Source of the DNA: Mesotoga sp. BH458_6_3_2_1
GTDB lineage: Bacteria > Thermotogota > Thermotogae > Petrotogales > Kosmotogaceae
Reading direction: 5' to 3'
NCBI RefSeq assembly: GCF_003664995.1
Contig: NZ_JFHL01000002.1
Coordinates: 186,001 to 250,000 of the forward strand
DNA: 64,000 bases
The position numbers were made by a program, and so were the translations under genes. Below are positions 18,341 to 26,829 of the stretch, one piece after another (position 1 is the stretch's first letter; every line of letters starts with the position of its first letter). Below the pieces are notes generated by a model, which was given only the letters and a program-made list of their open reading frames with translations, ran no database searches and was not told the origin of the DNA.

Positions 18341-19037
18341 GCCAAAGAGACGACGTGGTCCAAAGTTGTTGTGGCTGATTCTCGTTATAGTAATAGTTGT
18401 TGCAGCTGGTGCAGGTTACGTATATTTCACAATCAACGGTGTGAAAAACAGCGATGAAATGAAGGCGGGAAATGTCGACTATCTCTTCTACTGGCAGGAG
18501 GGTGACGATTCTCTCTACTACTACTTGAGAACTACTGCTGGAGGCAGAACTTCAGTGGTTACTTTCCCTGTCTATGCCACTATTGAGAATTCGCAAGAAG
18601 TTCTAGATCCCAAAACGGGAGTGGCAGCAATCGATCTAATCCATAGTTGGCTTGGTACTAACGGTGATTTCTCGTATTTTGCTAACCTCTCTCCTGAGTT
18701 TATCGATACGCTTGCCTCCAGGCTTAGTGTTGATGCACTGAATCCCGTTCAGCTAATCGATGCAATAGCACTGAGGGGATTCAAGATACTGGATTACTGG
18801 AAGATAGCAGGCTATGCCGAGACCTTCAAGGAGTACGATGGTGCTTCTACCATGACTCCCAAGGCAGTTGCTGTGCTTCTCGAAAGACTCGGTAACTCGT
18901 CGAGAATGGCCTATCAACTGGAGACATCGACACAGTTTCCTATGAAGATCTCTGTAGGGGTTGGAGAAGAGAGCATAAGCCGTCTCTATCTAAAACCTGA
19001 TTCTCTGGAGAACGTAAAGAGAGCACTTTCAAACTGA
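18327..19037 (+). CDS. Single-pass membrane protein of unknown function
   Basis: A 236-residue protein with a basic N-terminus (KPKRRRGPK), one transmembrane helix (about 15-40) and an extracytoplasmic domain of about 195 residues. The domain begins with VDYLFYWQEGDDSLYYYLRT, and its repeated beta pattern is of the kind seen in extracytoplasmic partners of LCP proteins. I do not recognise a named family. TTGGAGGTG precedes ATG 18327. The stop abuts the LCP start with a one-base overlap (ATGATG), so the two products are probably made together and may interact at the membrane. Confidence 0.75.
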   Translation: MSLIKPKRRRGPKLLWLILVIVIVVAAGAGYVYFTINGVKNSDEMKAGNVDYLFYWQEGDDSLYYYLRTTAGGRTSVVTFPVYATIENSQEVLDPKTGVAAIDLIHSWLGTNGDFSYFANLSPEFIDTLASRLSVDALNPVQLIDAIALRGFKILDYWKIAGYAETFKEYDGASTMTPKAVAVLLERLGNSSRMAYQLETSTQFPMKISVGVGEESISRLYLKPDSLENVKRALSN

Positions 19038-20239
19038 TGAAATCCGTTCATCTCTCATTGGTTGTCCTTGTGATCTTTCAGGTTGTTCTTTTCTTCTTCC
19101 TGATCTTTCTGATGTTCAAGGAAGCGTATAGTTCTATGTTGGGGAGAGATCTTGCGGGTGAGACTTTCCTGATAGTTGGGACTGATACCGGTGGAGACTC
19201 TGAAAATGCTGTCGGTGGAAGAACAGACTACATATCGGTAGCTTACTTCGGATCCTCAGGGACTTTGTTGCTGAAAAGCATCCCAAGAGACACGATCATT
19301 ACACACGAGTCGGAAAGAAGAAAGATCAACTCTCTATTTAACTCTTTTGGAATGGAGGTACTAATTCGAGAAGTCGAGAAGCTCACAGAGAGAAAAATCA
19401 CTGGTTCAGTTTCTATAGACTTCAATACAGTCACTGAAGTAACAAAGTTTTCCGGTCCCATTCGCGTGGAAGTTACCTCTCTTATGCACCACGATGATTT
19501 TCAACAAGGACTACACATTCACTTTGAACCCGGTATTCATTTTCTTGAAGGGGAGGATTTGCTCAAATTCCTTCGCTACAGGGAGGCGGATTCGGGAGAC
19601 CTAGGTCGTATTGAAAGGCAGAAGCAAGTTGTCGAGCAGTTTGTCCAAAACCTGATTAAGGCGGGGCCATCGAAAATAATCGAGATGATAGACTTTGTGA
19701 TTGAAAGAACTGATATCAGTATAGATAAGAAGTCGCTGACAGATTTGGCAGTTGGGTTTTTCACCGGGCAAAGAGCTGTAAGGTTCACACAAATAGACTA
19801 CTATATTGATGACAACGGCCGAATAATTCCTTCTGGACCGGGCGAGAATGAACCAGAAGCAGTTAAGGCGGAGGGCGCCTCTCCAAAGATCCTCGTGGTG
19901 AACAACATTCCGGACTTCAGCGCAAAATTCGGTGATTTTGCCGAGACAATAAAGGGTCAGTGGTCTTCGCTGGCCGGAGTGAAGGTAGGAGCAACGGGTA
20001 TCGTTCCTGATGTATCAGGAATTGAGAAGCGTGACACATATCTCTTCATTAACTCGAGAGCTTCTGAGATCAGAGAGCTTTTCTCGAAGGCCCATGTTTA
20101 TCACAGACCTTTTGTCATTGTTACTTCTAGCTTCGGAGGGCTTGAGTATTACTACTCGCTAATAGATTCCCTGTCGAAAAATAGATTTTATCAATCCGGC
20201 TACGATGCATATGTATTGCTTGGTGTAGGAGGAAAGTAA
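19037..20239 (+). CDS. LytR-CpsA-Psr (LCP) family protein
   Basis: LCP proteins transfer lipid-linked polymers onto peptidoglycan or other acceptors. The 400 residues show one N-terminal helix (about 8-27), then an LCP domain (about 40-250) with GRTDYISVAYF and LKSIPRDTI, where the Arg-Asp of the pyrophosphate-binding site is intact. FLRYREADSGDLGRIERQ provides the second set of conserved Arg and Asp. A LytR_C-like domain ends the protein. The context with a YqeK-like gene is frequent. What is attached in an organism with a toga outer envelope is unknown. Confidence 0.88.
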   Translation: MKSVHLSLVVLVIFQVVLFFFLIFLMFKEAYSSMLGRDLAGETFLIVGTDTGGDSENAVGGRTDYISVAYFGSSGTLLLKSIPRDTIITHESERRKINSLFNSFGMEVLIREVEKLTERKITGSVSIDFNTVTEVTKFSGPIRVEVTSLMHHDDFQQGLHIHFEPGIHFLEGEDLLKFLRYREADSGDLGRIERQKQVVEQFVQNLIKAGPSKIIEMIDFVIERTDISIDKKSLTDLAVGFFTGQRAVRFTQIDYYIDDNGRIIPSGPGENEPEAVKAEGASPKILVVNNIPDFSAKFGDFAETIKGQWSSLAGVKVGATGIVPDVSGIEKRDTYLFINSRASEIRELFSKAHVYHRPFVIVTSSFGGLEYYYSLIDSLSKNRFYQSGYDAYVLLGVGGK

Positions 20240-20243
20240 CGAG

Positions 20244-21191
20244 ATGAGGAGTATCTTCAGGGATTTCACATACGATTTCTTCGGTATTCTGAACTATCCG
20301 AAAGAACAATGGAACGATTTCTGGGTACTTTATAGAGAGAGACATCCAAGAGTTCTCGAAGAATACATGTTCAAAAACAACCTTGACGAAACGTTGCTTG
20401 CTCAAGCACTGGATGGCCTTGAAAGGAGAGAAATCGATAGGCTTTCTCACTATTGGGAAACTCAAGGTCCAATCGAAAAGACGAAGGTGCTCAAAGAGCT
20501 GGGAAGAATGTCGTCACAACTTCACCTGGAAAGGGAAGACTTCGTGATCCACATACTGGGTGCTCTTGGAAAACAACAACACCTGATTGTTCCAACGTCA
20601 AAGGGAAATGTAGTAATGATAGATCTTCTCTATTGCTGGAAAGAGAATACGGTAAGGGACTTCCTTAGTGTGGTTTTAAGTGCTCTTGATGACTTTATCG
20701 ACTATTCAAGCATGAATGTTCGTCATTATATGCGTGGTTCAGAAAAGGCAGCAAGGCTCAAGAGAGTATTCGAGCGCATTGACAAGAAGGTACAGGGACA
20801 TTCTCTGGAAGAAAAGCTAACGATTGTTTCGAAGCTGCTTGATAAATTTGTCGATTATTATAATTGGACTGGATTCTATCTTGTTAATAATAACTCCCTG
20901 GTTCTTGGTCCCTATGTGGGTGAACCTACCGAACACGTTAAGATCAATTTCGGAAGTGGCATATGCGGCCAAGCGGCGGAGACTAAGAGGGTTTTTCTTG
21001 TGCCTGACGTTTCCAAGGAATCCAACTATCTTTCTTGCAGTGCAAGAACGAAAGCAGAAATAGTTCTTCCACTTTTGGTTGGAGGGACGGTAATAGGTGA
21101 ACTAGACATTGACAGTCATTTTCAAAATAGTTTCGATGATCTCGATCGGGAATTTCTCGAAAAAACTTGCAGACTCCTCATCGAAAGCTGA
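20244..21191 (+). CDS. GAF-domain protein resembling free methionine-R-sulfoxide reductase, with an extra N-terminal domain
   Basis: A 315-residue protein. The last ~125 residues are a GAF domain close to fRMsr (YtsP/YebR): NWTGFYLVNNNSLVLGP, then GSGICGQAAE, SCSARTKAEIVLPL and GELDIDSHF. fRMsr reduces free Met-R-sulfoxide with three cysteines. Here the ICG and SCS cysteines are present, but the position ten residues before ICG, usually Cys, is His. The first ~190 residues are helical, unlike the stand-alone 150-160-residue enzymes, and I recognise no family in them. It could be a reductase with altered chemistry or a small-molecule sensor. It starts four bases after the LCP stop. Confidence 0.7.
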   Translation: MRSIFRDFTYDFFGILNYPKEQWNDFWVLYRERHPRVLEEYMFKNNLDETLLAQALDGLERREIDRLSHYWETQGPIEKTKVLKELGRMSSQLHLEREDFVIHILGALGKQQHLIVPTSKGNVVMIDLLYCWKENTVRDFLSVVLSALDDFIDYSSMNVRHYMRGSEKAARLKRVFERIDKKVQGHSLEEKLTIVSKLLDKFVDYYNWTGFYLVNNNSLVLGPYVGEPTEHVKINFGSGICGQAAETKRVFLVPDVSKESNYLSCSARTKAEIVLPLLVGGTVIGELDIDSHFQNSFDDLDREFLEKTCRLLIES

Positions 21192-21277
21192 AAGCGGCTA
21201 ATATTGGGCGATATAGTTTTGTAACTTTATTAAACTATAAATGACATTTTATCTTTGGCATTCCTTCATAGTATCGA

Positions 21278-21286
21278 TGCTACAAT
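21278..21286 (+). promoter_or_regulatory. Extended -10 promoter candidate for the decarboxylase gene
   Basis: TGCTACAAT (TG at 21278-21279, TACAAT at 21281-21286) forms an extended -10. A TTGGCA at 21255-21260 is 20 bases upstream, too far for a standard -35. The gene start at 21318 is preceded by TAGGAGGGA. The 126-base gap after the GAF gene is AT-rich and holds no visible terminator. Confidence 0.5.
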
Positions 21287-21317
21287 AACTTGATTATTTT
21301 ATAGGAGGGATGCCGTA

Positions 21318-22481
21318 GTGCACATTACCCCTGAGGTAAGAAAGGCCGCAAGAGAAGTGAAGACACCATTCTTGATAATGGATATGGATTACGTCAGAAA
21401 CAACTATTTCGACATTGTAAGCCATGTTAGGAATGTTCAGGTGTTTTACGCGGTTAAAGCGAATTCACACCCCAGGATTATCGAGACTCTTCGGGACCTC
21501 GGCAGTAATTTTGATGTAGCTTCTCGCGGTGAGATTGAGAAACTTCTCTCGCTTGGAATTGGTCCAGATAGAATGAGTTTTGGAAACACAATCAAGAAAG
21601 TGGAGGACATTGCATACGCTTATTCCGTTGGAATAGATTACTATGCTGTCGACTCTGAAATGGAAGTTGAGAAAATAGCCGCTCACGCTCCCGGAAGCAA
21701 AGTATATGGAAGAATTGCTACCAGCGGTGGCGATTGTGACTGGCCTCTCTCCAGAAAGTTTGGAACCGATGTTAATCATGTCATTTCAATAATGGAATAT
21801 GCAGATCAGCTGGGACTTGATGCATATGGGGTAAGCTTCCATGTTGGTTCTCAGAATTACAACGTCAATAGCTGGGACGACGCGATAAGTGATGCCGCAG
21901 AGGTTTTCAAGACTCTACGCTCCAGGGGTATCGACCTTCGAATGTTGAACCTTGGTGGAGGTATGCCAGTTAAACATGTCAGAGAAATCAAGTCTGTCAA
22001 GGCATATGGTGACATTATTAACAAAGCGCTTGACAGATATATGTCTTCGATCCCCGATCTTGAGCTTTTCATAGAGCCAGGAAGATCAATGGTTGGGAAT
22101 TCGGCGATTCTCGTGAGCCAGGTTATTCTCAGAAGCAAGAAGGGTAATGAAAACTGGGTCTACATAGATGCAGGTGTCTTTCACGGCCTCACGGAGACAA
22201 TCGAAGGGTTCAGATACGAGGTCCTTACCGAAGGAAAGGTTGATGACACAAAGATCTCTTTTCATCTTGCAGGACCCACATGTGATTCTGTTGACACGAT
22301 CTACCACGAAATTGATTTGCCGAAGAATATAGGCTACGGAGATATTCTGTATTTTATCAACGCGGGTGCTTATACAACAGAATACGCAACCAATTTCAAT
22401 GGGATAGATGCTCCTAGAGTGCTTTTCGTAGAAGACTTCATAGATGCAAGAACACCAATTGACGGTGATTTCATAGAATAA
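21318..22481 (+). CDS. PLP-dependent ornithine/lysine/diaminopimelate decarboxylase-family enzyme (fold type III)
   Basis: A 387-residue alanine-racemase-fold decarboxylase. The PLP lysine is in FYAVKANS (about residue 48). Other signatures are SFHVGSQ, NLGGGMPV, EPGRSMVGNS and GPTCDSVDTIY, the last carrying the catalytic Cys-Asp pair supplied to the partner subunit. The lineage is that of short bacterial and archaeal ornithine/lysine decarboxylases, so a polyamine role (putrescine or cadaverine) is likely; substrate choice cannot be read. The start is GTG 21318. A terminator overlaps the stop by one base. Confidence 0.88.
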   Translation: MHITPEVRKAAREVKTPFLIMDMDYVRNNYFDIVSHVRNVQVFYAVKANSHPRIIETLRDLGSNFDVASRGEIEKLLSLGIGPDRMSFGNTIKKVEDIAYAYSVGIDYYAVDSEMEVEKIAAHAPGSKVYGRIATSGGDCDWPLSRKFGTDVNHVISIMEYADQLGLDAYGVSFHVGSQNYNVNSWDDAISDAAEVFKTLRSRGIDLRMLNLGGGMPVKHVREIKSVKAYGDIINKALDRYMSSIPDLELFIEPGRSMVGNSAILVSQVILRSKKGNENWVYIDAGVFHGLTETIEGFRYEVLTEGKVDDTKISFHLAGPTCDSVDTIYHEIDLPKNIGYGDILYFINAGAYTTEYATNFNGIDAPRVLFVEDFIDARTPIDGDFIE

Positions 22482-22506
22482 TTGGAGCCCCGAAAGGGGC
22501 TCCAAT
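22481..22506. terminator. Bidirectional terminator between convergent genes
   Basis: ATTGGAGCCCC (22481-22491) pairs perfectly with GGGGCTCCAAT (22496-22506) around GAAA. AT-rich sequence flanks both sides, so it can stop the decarboxylase transcript and the opposite rhomboid operon. Confidence 0.88.
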
Positions 22507-22510
22507 TAAA

Positions 22511-23359
22511 TTATAGAAATTTTCTCAGCCTCTCGAATTCCTCCTGAGAAATCAGATCTCGTTTATATAGTTCCCATAGTACTTTTGAGGCTATCTCTTG
22601 ATCTTTCAAGCTGCTCAATTCACTCCTGAGCTGAGCTACTCTTACTGTTCTTTCTTCCGATCTTTCGTCCTTTAGGGTGTTCAGTAAAGGAATGTACTTA
22701 ACAAGAATATCTCTTGAGGTTTCTTCAGGGCTCTTTTCTTTCACCTTTGTATAGACCCTTCTGGAGCGACCAAACCTAACATAGGCAGGCTTTGCAAACC
22801 ACCCAATGATTGCTCCAACCACAAGACCCCCGATATGAGCTGCGTTACTTATTCCGGGGATACTGAATCCAAGAAACAAGTTTATCAGTATAATGGGCAA
22901 AAGGGAATACCCTGTAATCGACTTCAATGCAACCGGAGTGTCCTTCTTGAGCCCTAGGGTGAAGAGGATGCCAACAAGGCCGAAGATCGCACTGCTCGAA
23001 CCGATTGTGAAAGCATTCGAAAAGGCGGCAGCGCTGAGACTTCCGCCGATTCCTGTGGCAAAGTAGAAGAATAGATACCACTTCATACCGTATACACCTT
23101 CGACCACATGACCCAGCTGGAAAAGGGCCCACATATTGAAAAGAATATGCATGAGGTTCCCATGGAGAAAGAGGGCCGTAAGCGGCGTATATATCAAGCC
23201 GTTTGAAAGGGCAAACCTGCTGACTCCACCGTATATCGTGATAAGGTCACGATAACTAATTCCCTGAGGACCTCTAAAGAGCCCCATAATTGCAACCAGG
23301 AGATATACAGCCACATTTATGACTATCAAAGTTATCGTTGCGCTTCTAAATCGGATCAA
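22511..23359 (-). CDS. Rhomboid family intramembrane serine protease with C-terminal SHOCT-like tail
   Basis: A 282-residue polytopic protein. The catalytic serine is in GSSSAIFG (usually GASGAIFG) and the partner histidine in SNAAHIGG. HGNLMHILFNMWALFQLG is the family's H-x-x-x-N region. Six hydrophobic helices precede a soluble tail ending EEFERLRKFL, a short helical SHOCT-like motif that also ends the neighbouring membrane protein. The start is TTG at 23359, preceded by AGGAGGAAAG. The much longer open frame upstream runs through the neighbour's coding region and is rejected. It is the last gene of a long operon. Confidence 0.9.
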   Translation of the reverse strand: MIRFRSATITLIVINVAVYLLVAIMGLFRGPQGISYRDLITIYGGVSRFALSNGLIYTPLTALFLHGNLMHILFNMWALFQLGHVVEGVYGMKWYLFFYFATGIGGSLSAAAFSNAFTIGSSSAIFGLVGILFTLGLKKDTPVALKSITGYSLLPIILINLFLGFSIPGISNAAHIGGLVVGAIIGWFAKPAYVRFGRSRRVYTKVKEKSPEETSRDILVKYIPLLNTLKDERSEERTVRVAQLRSELSSLKDQEIASKVLWELYKRDLISQEEFERLRKFL

Positions 23360-23372
23360 TTCTTTCCTCCTG

Positions 23373-24293
23373 CTAAACCAAAAGTCTGATGAGCTTATTG
23401 AACTCGTTTTCAGTGAGTAACTGCTTGGAAAGCAAATTTCTGAGCAAAGACCTGGCCTGATCGGATTTAAGACTACCGAGATCTCTGAATAGAGAAGCAA
23501 TGACCTCTTTTCGTTCTTCACTTTCATCAGTTGAGGCAAGGCTCTCAGAGTATTTCTCAATAATCTCTTCACCAACTGACGTTTGCGTAAGGTTCTTCTT
23601 GATCTTCTGAGCTTCCACAGCTTTTTCTCTGAAGGAAACTTCAAGCTCGTCCAGCTTCCTCTCAATCTGATTGTGGAATCTCTGCACAGCAGCGAGCCTG
23701 TATCTCATGAACCAACTGAAAAGTCCGTAAGTGACGAGAGTAAAAACTACCATTAGAGCAATAGATAGAGGCTTGATAATCAGCACAGGTATATTCCTGT
23801 GTTTGCTCTCGAGTGACTGTATTTTCATCTCATCGTTGTACAAAATCGTGATAAGTTTTCCGTAAAGAAATAGAGCTGCAATTCCAGTTATGAAAAACAA
23901 CCAGCTGGAAAGAATATAACCAGTACCCAGCAACTCAATGAGCTCGTCTACGTTCGCAGAATTAAGGCCGATGTCCACATGCTCCACAATAGCCTTGATA
24001 ATGTACAATCCGGTGAAATTCATTGTCAAATAAGCTGCAGAATAGAATACCACCCAGAACCTAGAATTCCCTGTTATCTTGAGCTCAGCGAGGTTTTCCG
24101 GTTCAACAAGACCTTTCTTCTTCATTTCTGCCAGATGCCGGTCGCGATTCCAGGCAAGAATATACCATATATATAGACTTATCGTCATTCCAATAACCGA
24201 CATTGTCATTGAGACTACTGCGCTTGAGAAGAAAATCGAGGCGTAAGTTAGAAAGCCTCCCAGGAAAAATATATATGGCGGAAGTCTTATCAA
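23373..24293 (-). CDS. Polytopic membrane protein of unknown function with SHOCT-like tail
   Basis: A 306-residue protein with about five or six transmembrane segments: two in the first 50 residues, then near 78-100, 128-150 and 170-195. A coiled-coil region of about 70 residues follows. The end, LLSKQLLTENEFNKLIRLLV, resembles the tail of the rhomboid next to it (ELYKRDLISQEEFERLRKFL). The TTG start overlaps the RqcH stop as TTGA. It could be a partner or substrate-delivery factor for the rhomboid, but nothing in the sequence fixes a function. Confidence 0.75.
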   Translation of the reverse strand: MIRLPPYIFFLGGFLTYASIFFSSAVVSMTMSVIGMTISLYIWYILAWNRDRHLAEMKKKGLVEPENLAELKITGNSRFWVVFYSAAYLTMNFTGLYIIKAIVEHVDIGLNSANVDELIELLGTGYILSSWLFFITGIAALFLYGKLITILYNDEMKIQSLESKHRNIPVLIIKPLSIALMVVFTLVTYGLFSWFMRYRLAAVQRFHNQIERKLDELEVSFREKAVEAQKIKKNLTQTSVGEEIIEKYSESLASTDESEERKEVIASLFRDLGSLKSDQARSLLRNLLSKQLLTENEFNKLIRLLV

Positions 24294-25978
24294 TTTCCTT
24301 CCACCATCTCTTTCGTAAGATCTACAGTGATTGTTTTCCCGCTTCTATATAGAACCATTCCTGGTTTTGCTCCTTTTGGTTTCTTGACGTTCTGAACTTC
24401 CGTATAGACAACATCTACCTTTCCTGATTGCCTGCCTTTCGAATACTTTGCGGCCAGCATAGAGCCGAAGTGGATTGCATCTACTGAAATCTCAATACCT
24501 GCTCTTTTAAGTATAACATGTGCTCCTGGAATACCTCTGGCGTGAAACCAGATATCGTTCCTGGAGGCGTTCTTCGTGATTCCATCATTTTCGACGTTGT
24601 TTCTTCCAACGAGATATTTGAAACCATCTCTTTCAAAGATCCTTGGGCCAGATCTCTTAAGCTTTTTCCTTTCATTTCTAGCATTCTTCGGCTTTCGGAT
24701 TATACCGGCCTCTTCAAGTTCAGATGAGAACTCACGAATTTCATCGATTGATTCGGCTTGAAGAAGCATTTCTTTGAGTTGCTCCAAGTATTCGCTCTCC
24801 CCGTGAAGGACTCTCAGCCTTTTCTTAATATGAAGCTCCTTCCTATGAGATTTGCCAAAGTACTTGAAGAATAGCTGAGCATTTTCTGAGGGTGTAAGTT
24901 TCTTGTCTAGAGAAATCGTTGTCATCTTACCAGTTTCCCAGTCTTCAAGTTCAACTTCCTTCTGTCTTTCCTTCAGTCTGTATAAGTTTGCGACGAGAAG
25001 CTCTCCGTACCTCCTGTATACTTCGTAGTTTTCAAGTTCGGCTAGCTCCTTCTCCAGCTTCTCAATCAATTTGACAATCCGTTTAGAGGATTTCTCAATT
25101 TTCCTGACAATGGAAGTCTTTCGCCTGTCAATCTCAGTTTCAATGCCAGCAGATTCGAGCGCGCGCTTTATCGCCTCGGATGCTCTAACTCTCTCACAAC
25201 GGTTTTTGTGATCGAGTGGGATGGGAGAGATCTCAGTACCATCTTCCCCCTCGAGAATAAAAAGGTGGTTGTCGCTACTATTACTGGAAAGATTACTCAG
25301 AAATTCAGCTGCTTCAGAAAGCCTTTCCTCTTCAATCATTTCTGGGGGAATATCTTCGAGTTGAAGATAACCGATGATATTCTCGGCCGTCGCCCTGGAA
25401 AAACCTGTAAAGGACTTTCTGATAGCGGACGATAGAATATCGGTCGACTTAAGTAGATGAGACTTGATCTCTTCTCTAGACAGCCCTCTGAGAGATTTGC
25501 AGGGTGTGTCAGGAGAGTAATACTTCAAGCCCCGGGCAATGGTTCTCTTAGAGGTCACCATCTCCCTAAAAGCCTGTGCTATCATGTCTTGTTCATCCAG
25601 TACAACAATGTTCGAGCCCGGTCCAATAAACTCCATGATCAGCGAGTATTGCTTTTTCTCTCCAAAGGCGTCTCTTCCTTCGAAGTCAAATCTAAGTATC
25701 CTGTCCATTCCCTTCTGCTCTAGATTGATTAGGAAGAATCCGTTGAGATGTCTTCTCAAGAAGAGGCTGAACGGTGTTTCCAGTGACGGAGAGTTATGTT
25801 TCCTCTCTCCTTTTGCGATGTATGGGGAAGACGGGTTAATTGAGACCTCAATACCGGTTTTCGACAACCTGAAGAAGAACTCCGTCCTACCTATTTGATA
25901 TTGCTGTTTCAGCTGCATTCCTCTGCTATCCGAGATCTCTGCAGCAGCTCTTTGAAGAGTCAGCCCGTCGAAAACCAT
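24290..25978 (-). CDS. rqcH: NFACT/RqcH family ribosome quality-control factor (Rqc2 homologue)
   Basis: A 562-residue protein with the NFACT architecture: NFACT-N domain (about 1-200, MVFDGLTLQRAAAEI...), two helix-hairpin-helix segments, a coiled coil (about 280-400) and NFACT-R with NDIWFHARGIPGAHVIL. RqcH binds stalled 50S-peptidyl-tRNA and directs addition of alanine tails that mark the peptide for degradation. Older databases call it fibronectin-binding protein A. The ATG lies 19 bases inside ispE. Cotranscription with a rhomboid protease is notable. Confidence 0.93.
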   Translation of the reverse strand: MVFDGLTLQRAAAEISDSRGMQLKQQYQIGRTEFFFRLSKTGIEVSINPSSPYIAKGERKHNSPSLETPFSLFLRRHLNGFFLINLEQKGMDRILRFDFEGRDAFGEKKQYSLIMEFIGPGSNIVVLDEQDMIAQAFREMVTSKRTIARGLKYYSPDTPCKSLRGLSREEIKSHLLKSTDILSSAIRKSFTGFSRATAENIIGYLQLEDIPPEMIEEERLSEAAEFLSNLSSNSSDNHLFILEGEDGTEISPIPLDHKNRCERVRASEAIKRALESAGIETEIDRRKTSIVRKIEKSSKRIVKLIEKLEKELAELENYEVYRRYGELLVANLYRLKERQKEVELEDWETGKMTTISLDKKLTPSENAQLFFKYFGKSHRKELHIKKRLRVLHGESEYLEQLKEMLLQAESIDEIREFSSELEEAGIIRKPKNARNERKKLKRSGPRIFERDGFKYLVGRNNVENDGITKNASRNDIWFHARGIPGAHVILKRAGIEISVDAIHFGSMLAAKYSKGRQSGKVDVVYTEVQNVKKPKGAKPGMVLYRSGKTITVDLTKEMVEGN

Positions 25979-26829
25979 GTTTTACTCAGCTCCTCTGAAC
26001 TAATGAATTTGTGCTTTCCCATTCTGCCTTGAAAAAGTGAGAAGATTGTTGATCCTGATCCTGTCATCATCGTAACTACTGCATTAGGTTTCTCCAACAG
26101 GGATTTCGAATAATGGTCTTTGATCTCCGCGAAACGACTGAAAATTGGATTCTGAAATGAGTTTAGTGAATCATTTTTTAGCCTAACGGTATCACGAGCT
26201 TTCAGAGCCTCATAGTATTGCCTGGCTCCTCTCTCGTCAATGCAATGAAATGAATCCAATTCATCTATTAGTCTGTATGCCAATACTGTCGAGACCTCAA
26301 CCTCTGGAAAGCTCAAATCAACTGAATAACCCGTCACATCGCCGGGATAACTCAGAATCTCACCTCTTCCCGAAGCTATGGCTGTTCCGCCTCTAAGAAA
26401 GAATGGGACGTCGCTACCGACCGCCGATGCCATTTCGATCACTCTTTCAGTTTCGATCTCGAATGCCTTAGCAAAGAATCTCAATAAAGAAGCGGCATCT
26501 GAACTACCTCCGCCCAAACCTCCTCCTGAAGGAATCCTCTTCTTCAATTCCATTCCGATTTCGATTTTTCTACCAGTCTGCCTTTCAACCTCAGCAAGCG
26601 CTTTGTGAAGAGTATTCTCATGATTCCAGCTAAGGTCGGTATTGCATTTGAAGTAAGAATCAGTGACTCCTGGAGTAAGGATCAACTCGTCAAATAAGTC
26701 TATCGTCTGGAAGACGGTGCTTATGTTATGAAATCCGTCACTTCTCCTCTTATCTACCGCAAGATACAGATTTATCTTTGCCGGGCATTTCAATGAGACA
26801 GAAGGTATTCCAAAACTATTTGAGACCAT
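25960..26829 (-). CDS. ispE: 4-diphosphocytidyl-2-C-methyl-D-erythritol kinase
   Basis: IspE phosphorylates CDP-methylerythritol in the MEP isoprenoid pathway, with ATP. The 289-residue GHMP kinase shows AKINLYLAV with a conserved Lys near the start, GFHNI, and the ATP-binding glycine loop PSGGGLGGGSSDAA (about 100-113). Near the end is MTGSGSTIFSLF, the third GHMP motif. ATG 26829 lies 40 bases inside the Nudix gene; an internal TTG just before KCPAKIN is possible but lacks a ribosome site. Length matches the family. Confidence 0.95.
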   Translation of the reverse strand: MVSNSFGIPSVSLKCPAKINLYLAVDKRRSDGFHNISTVFQTIDLFDELILTPGVTDSYFKCNTDLSWNHENTLHKALAEVERQTGRKIEIGMELKKRIPSGGGLGGGSSDAASLLRFFAKAFEIETERVIEMASAVGSDVPFFLRGGTAIASGRGEILSYPGDVTGYSVDLSFPEVEVSTVLAYRLIDELDSFHCIDERGARQYYEALKARDTVRLKNDSLNSFQNPIFSRFAEIKDHYSKSLLEKPNAVVTMMTGSGSTIFSLFQGRMGKHKFISSEELSKTWFSTG

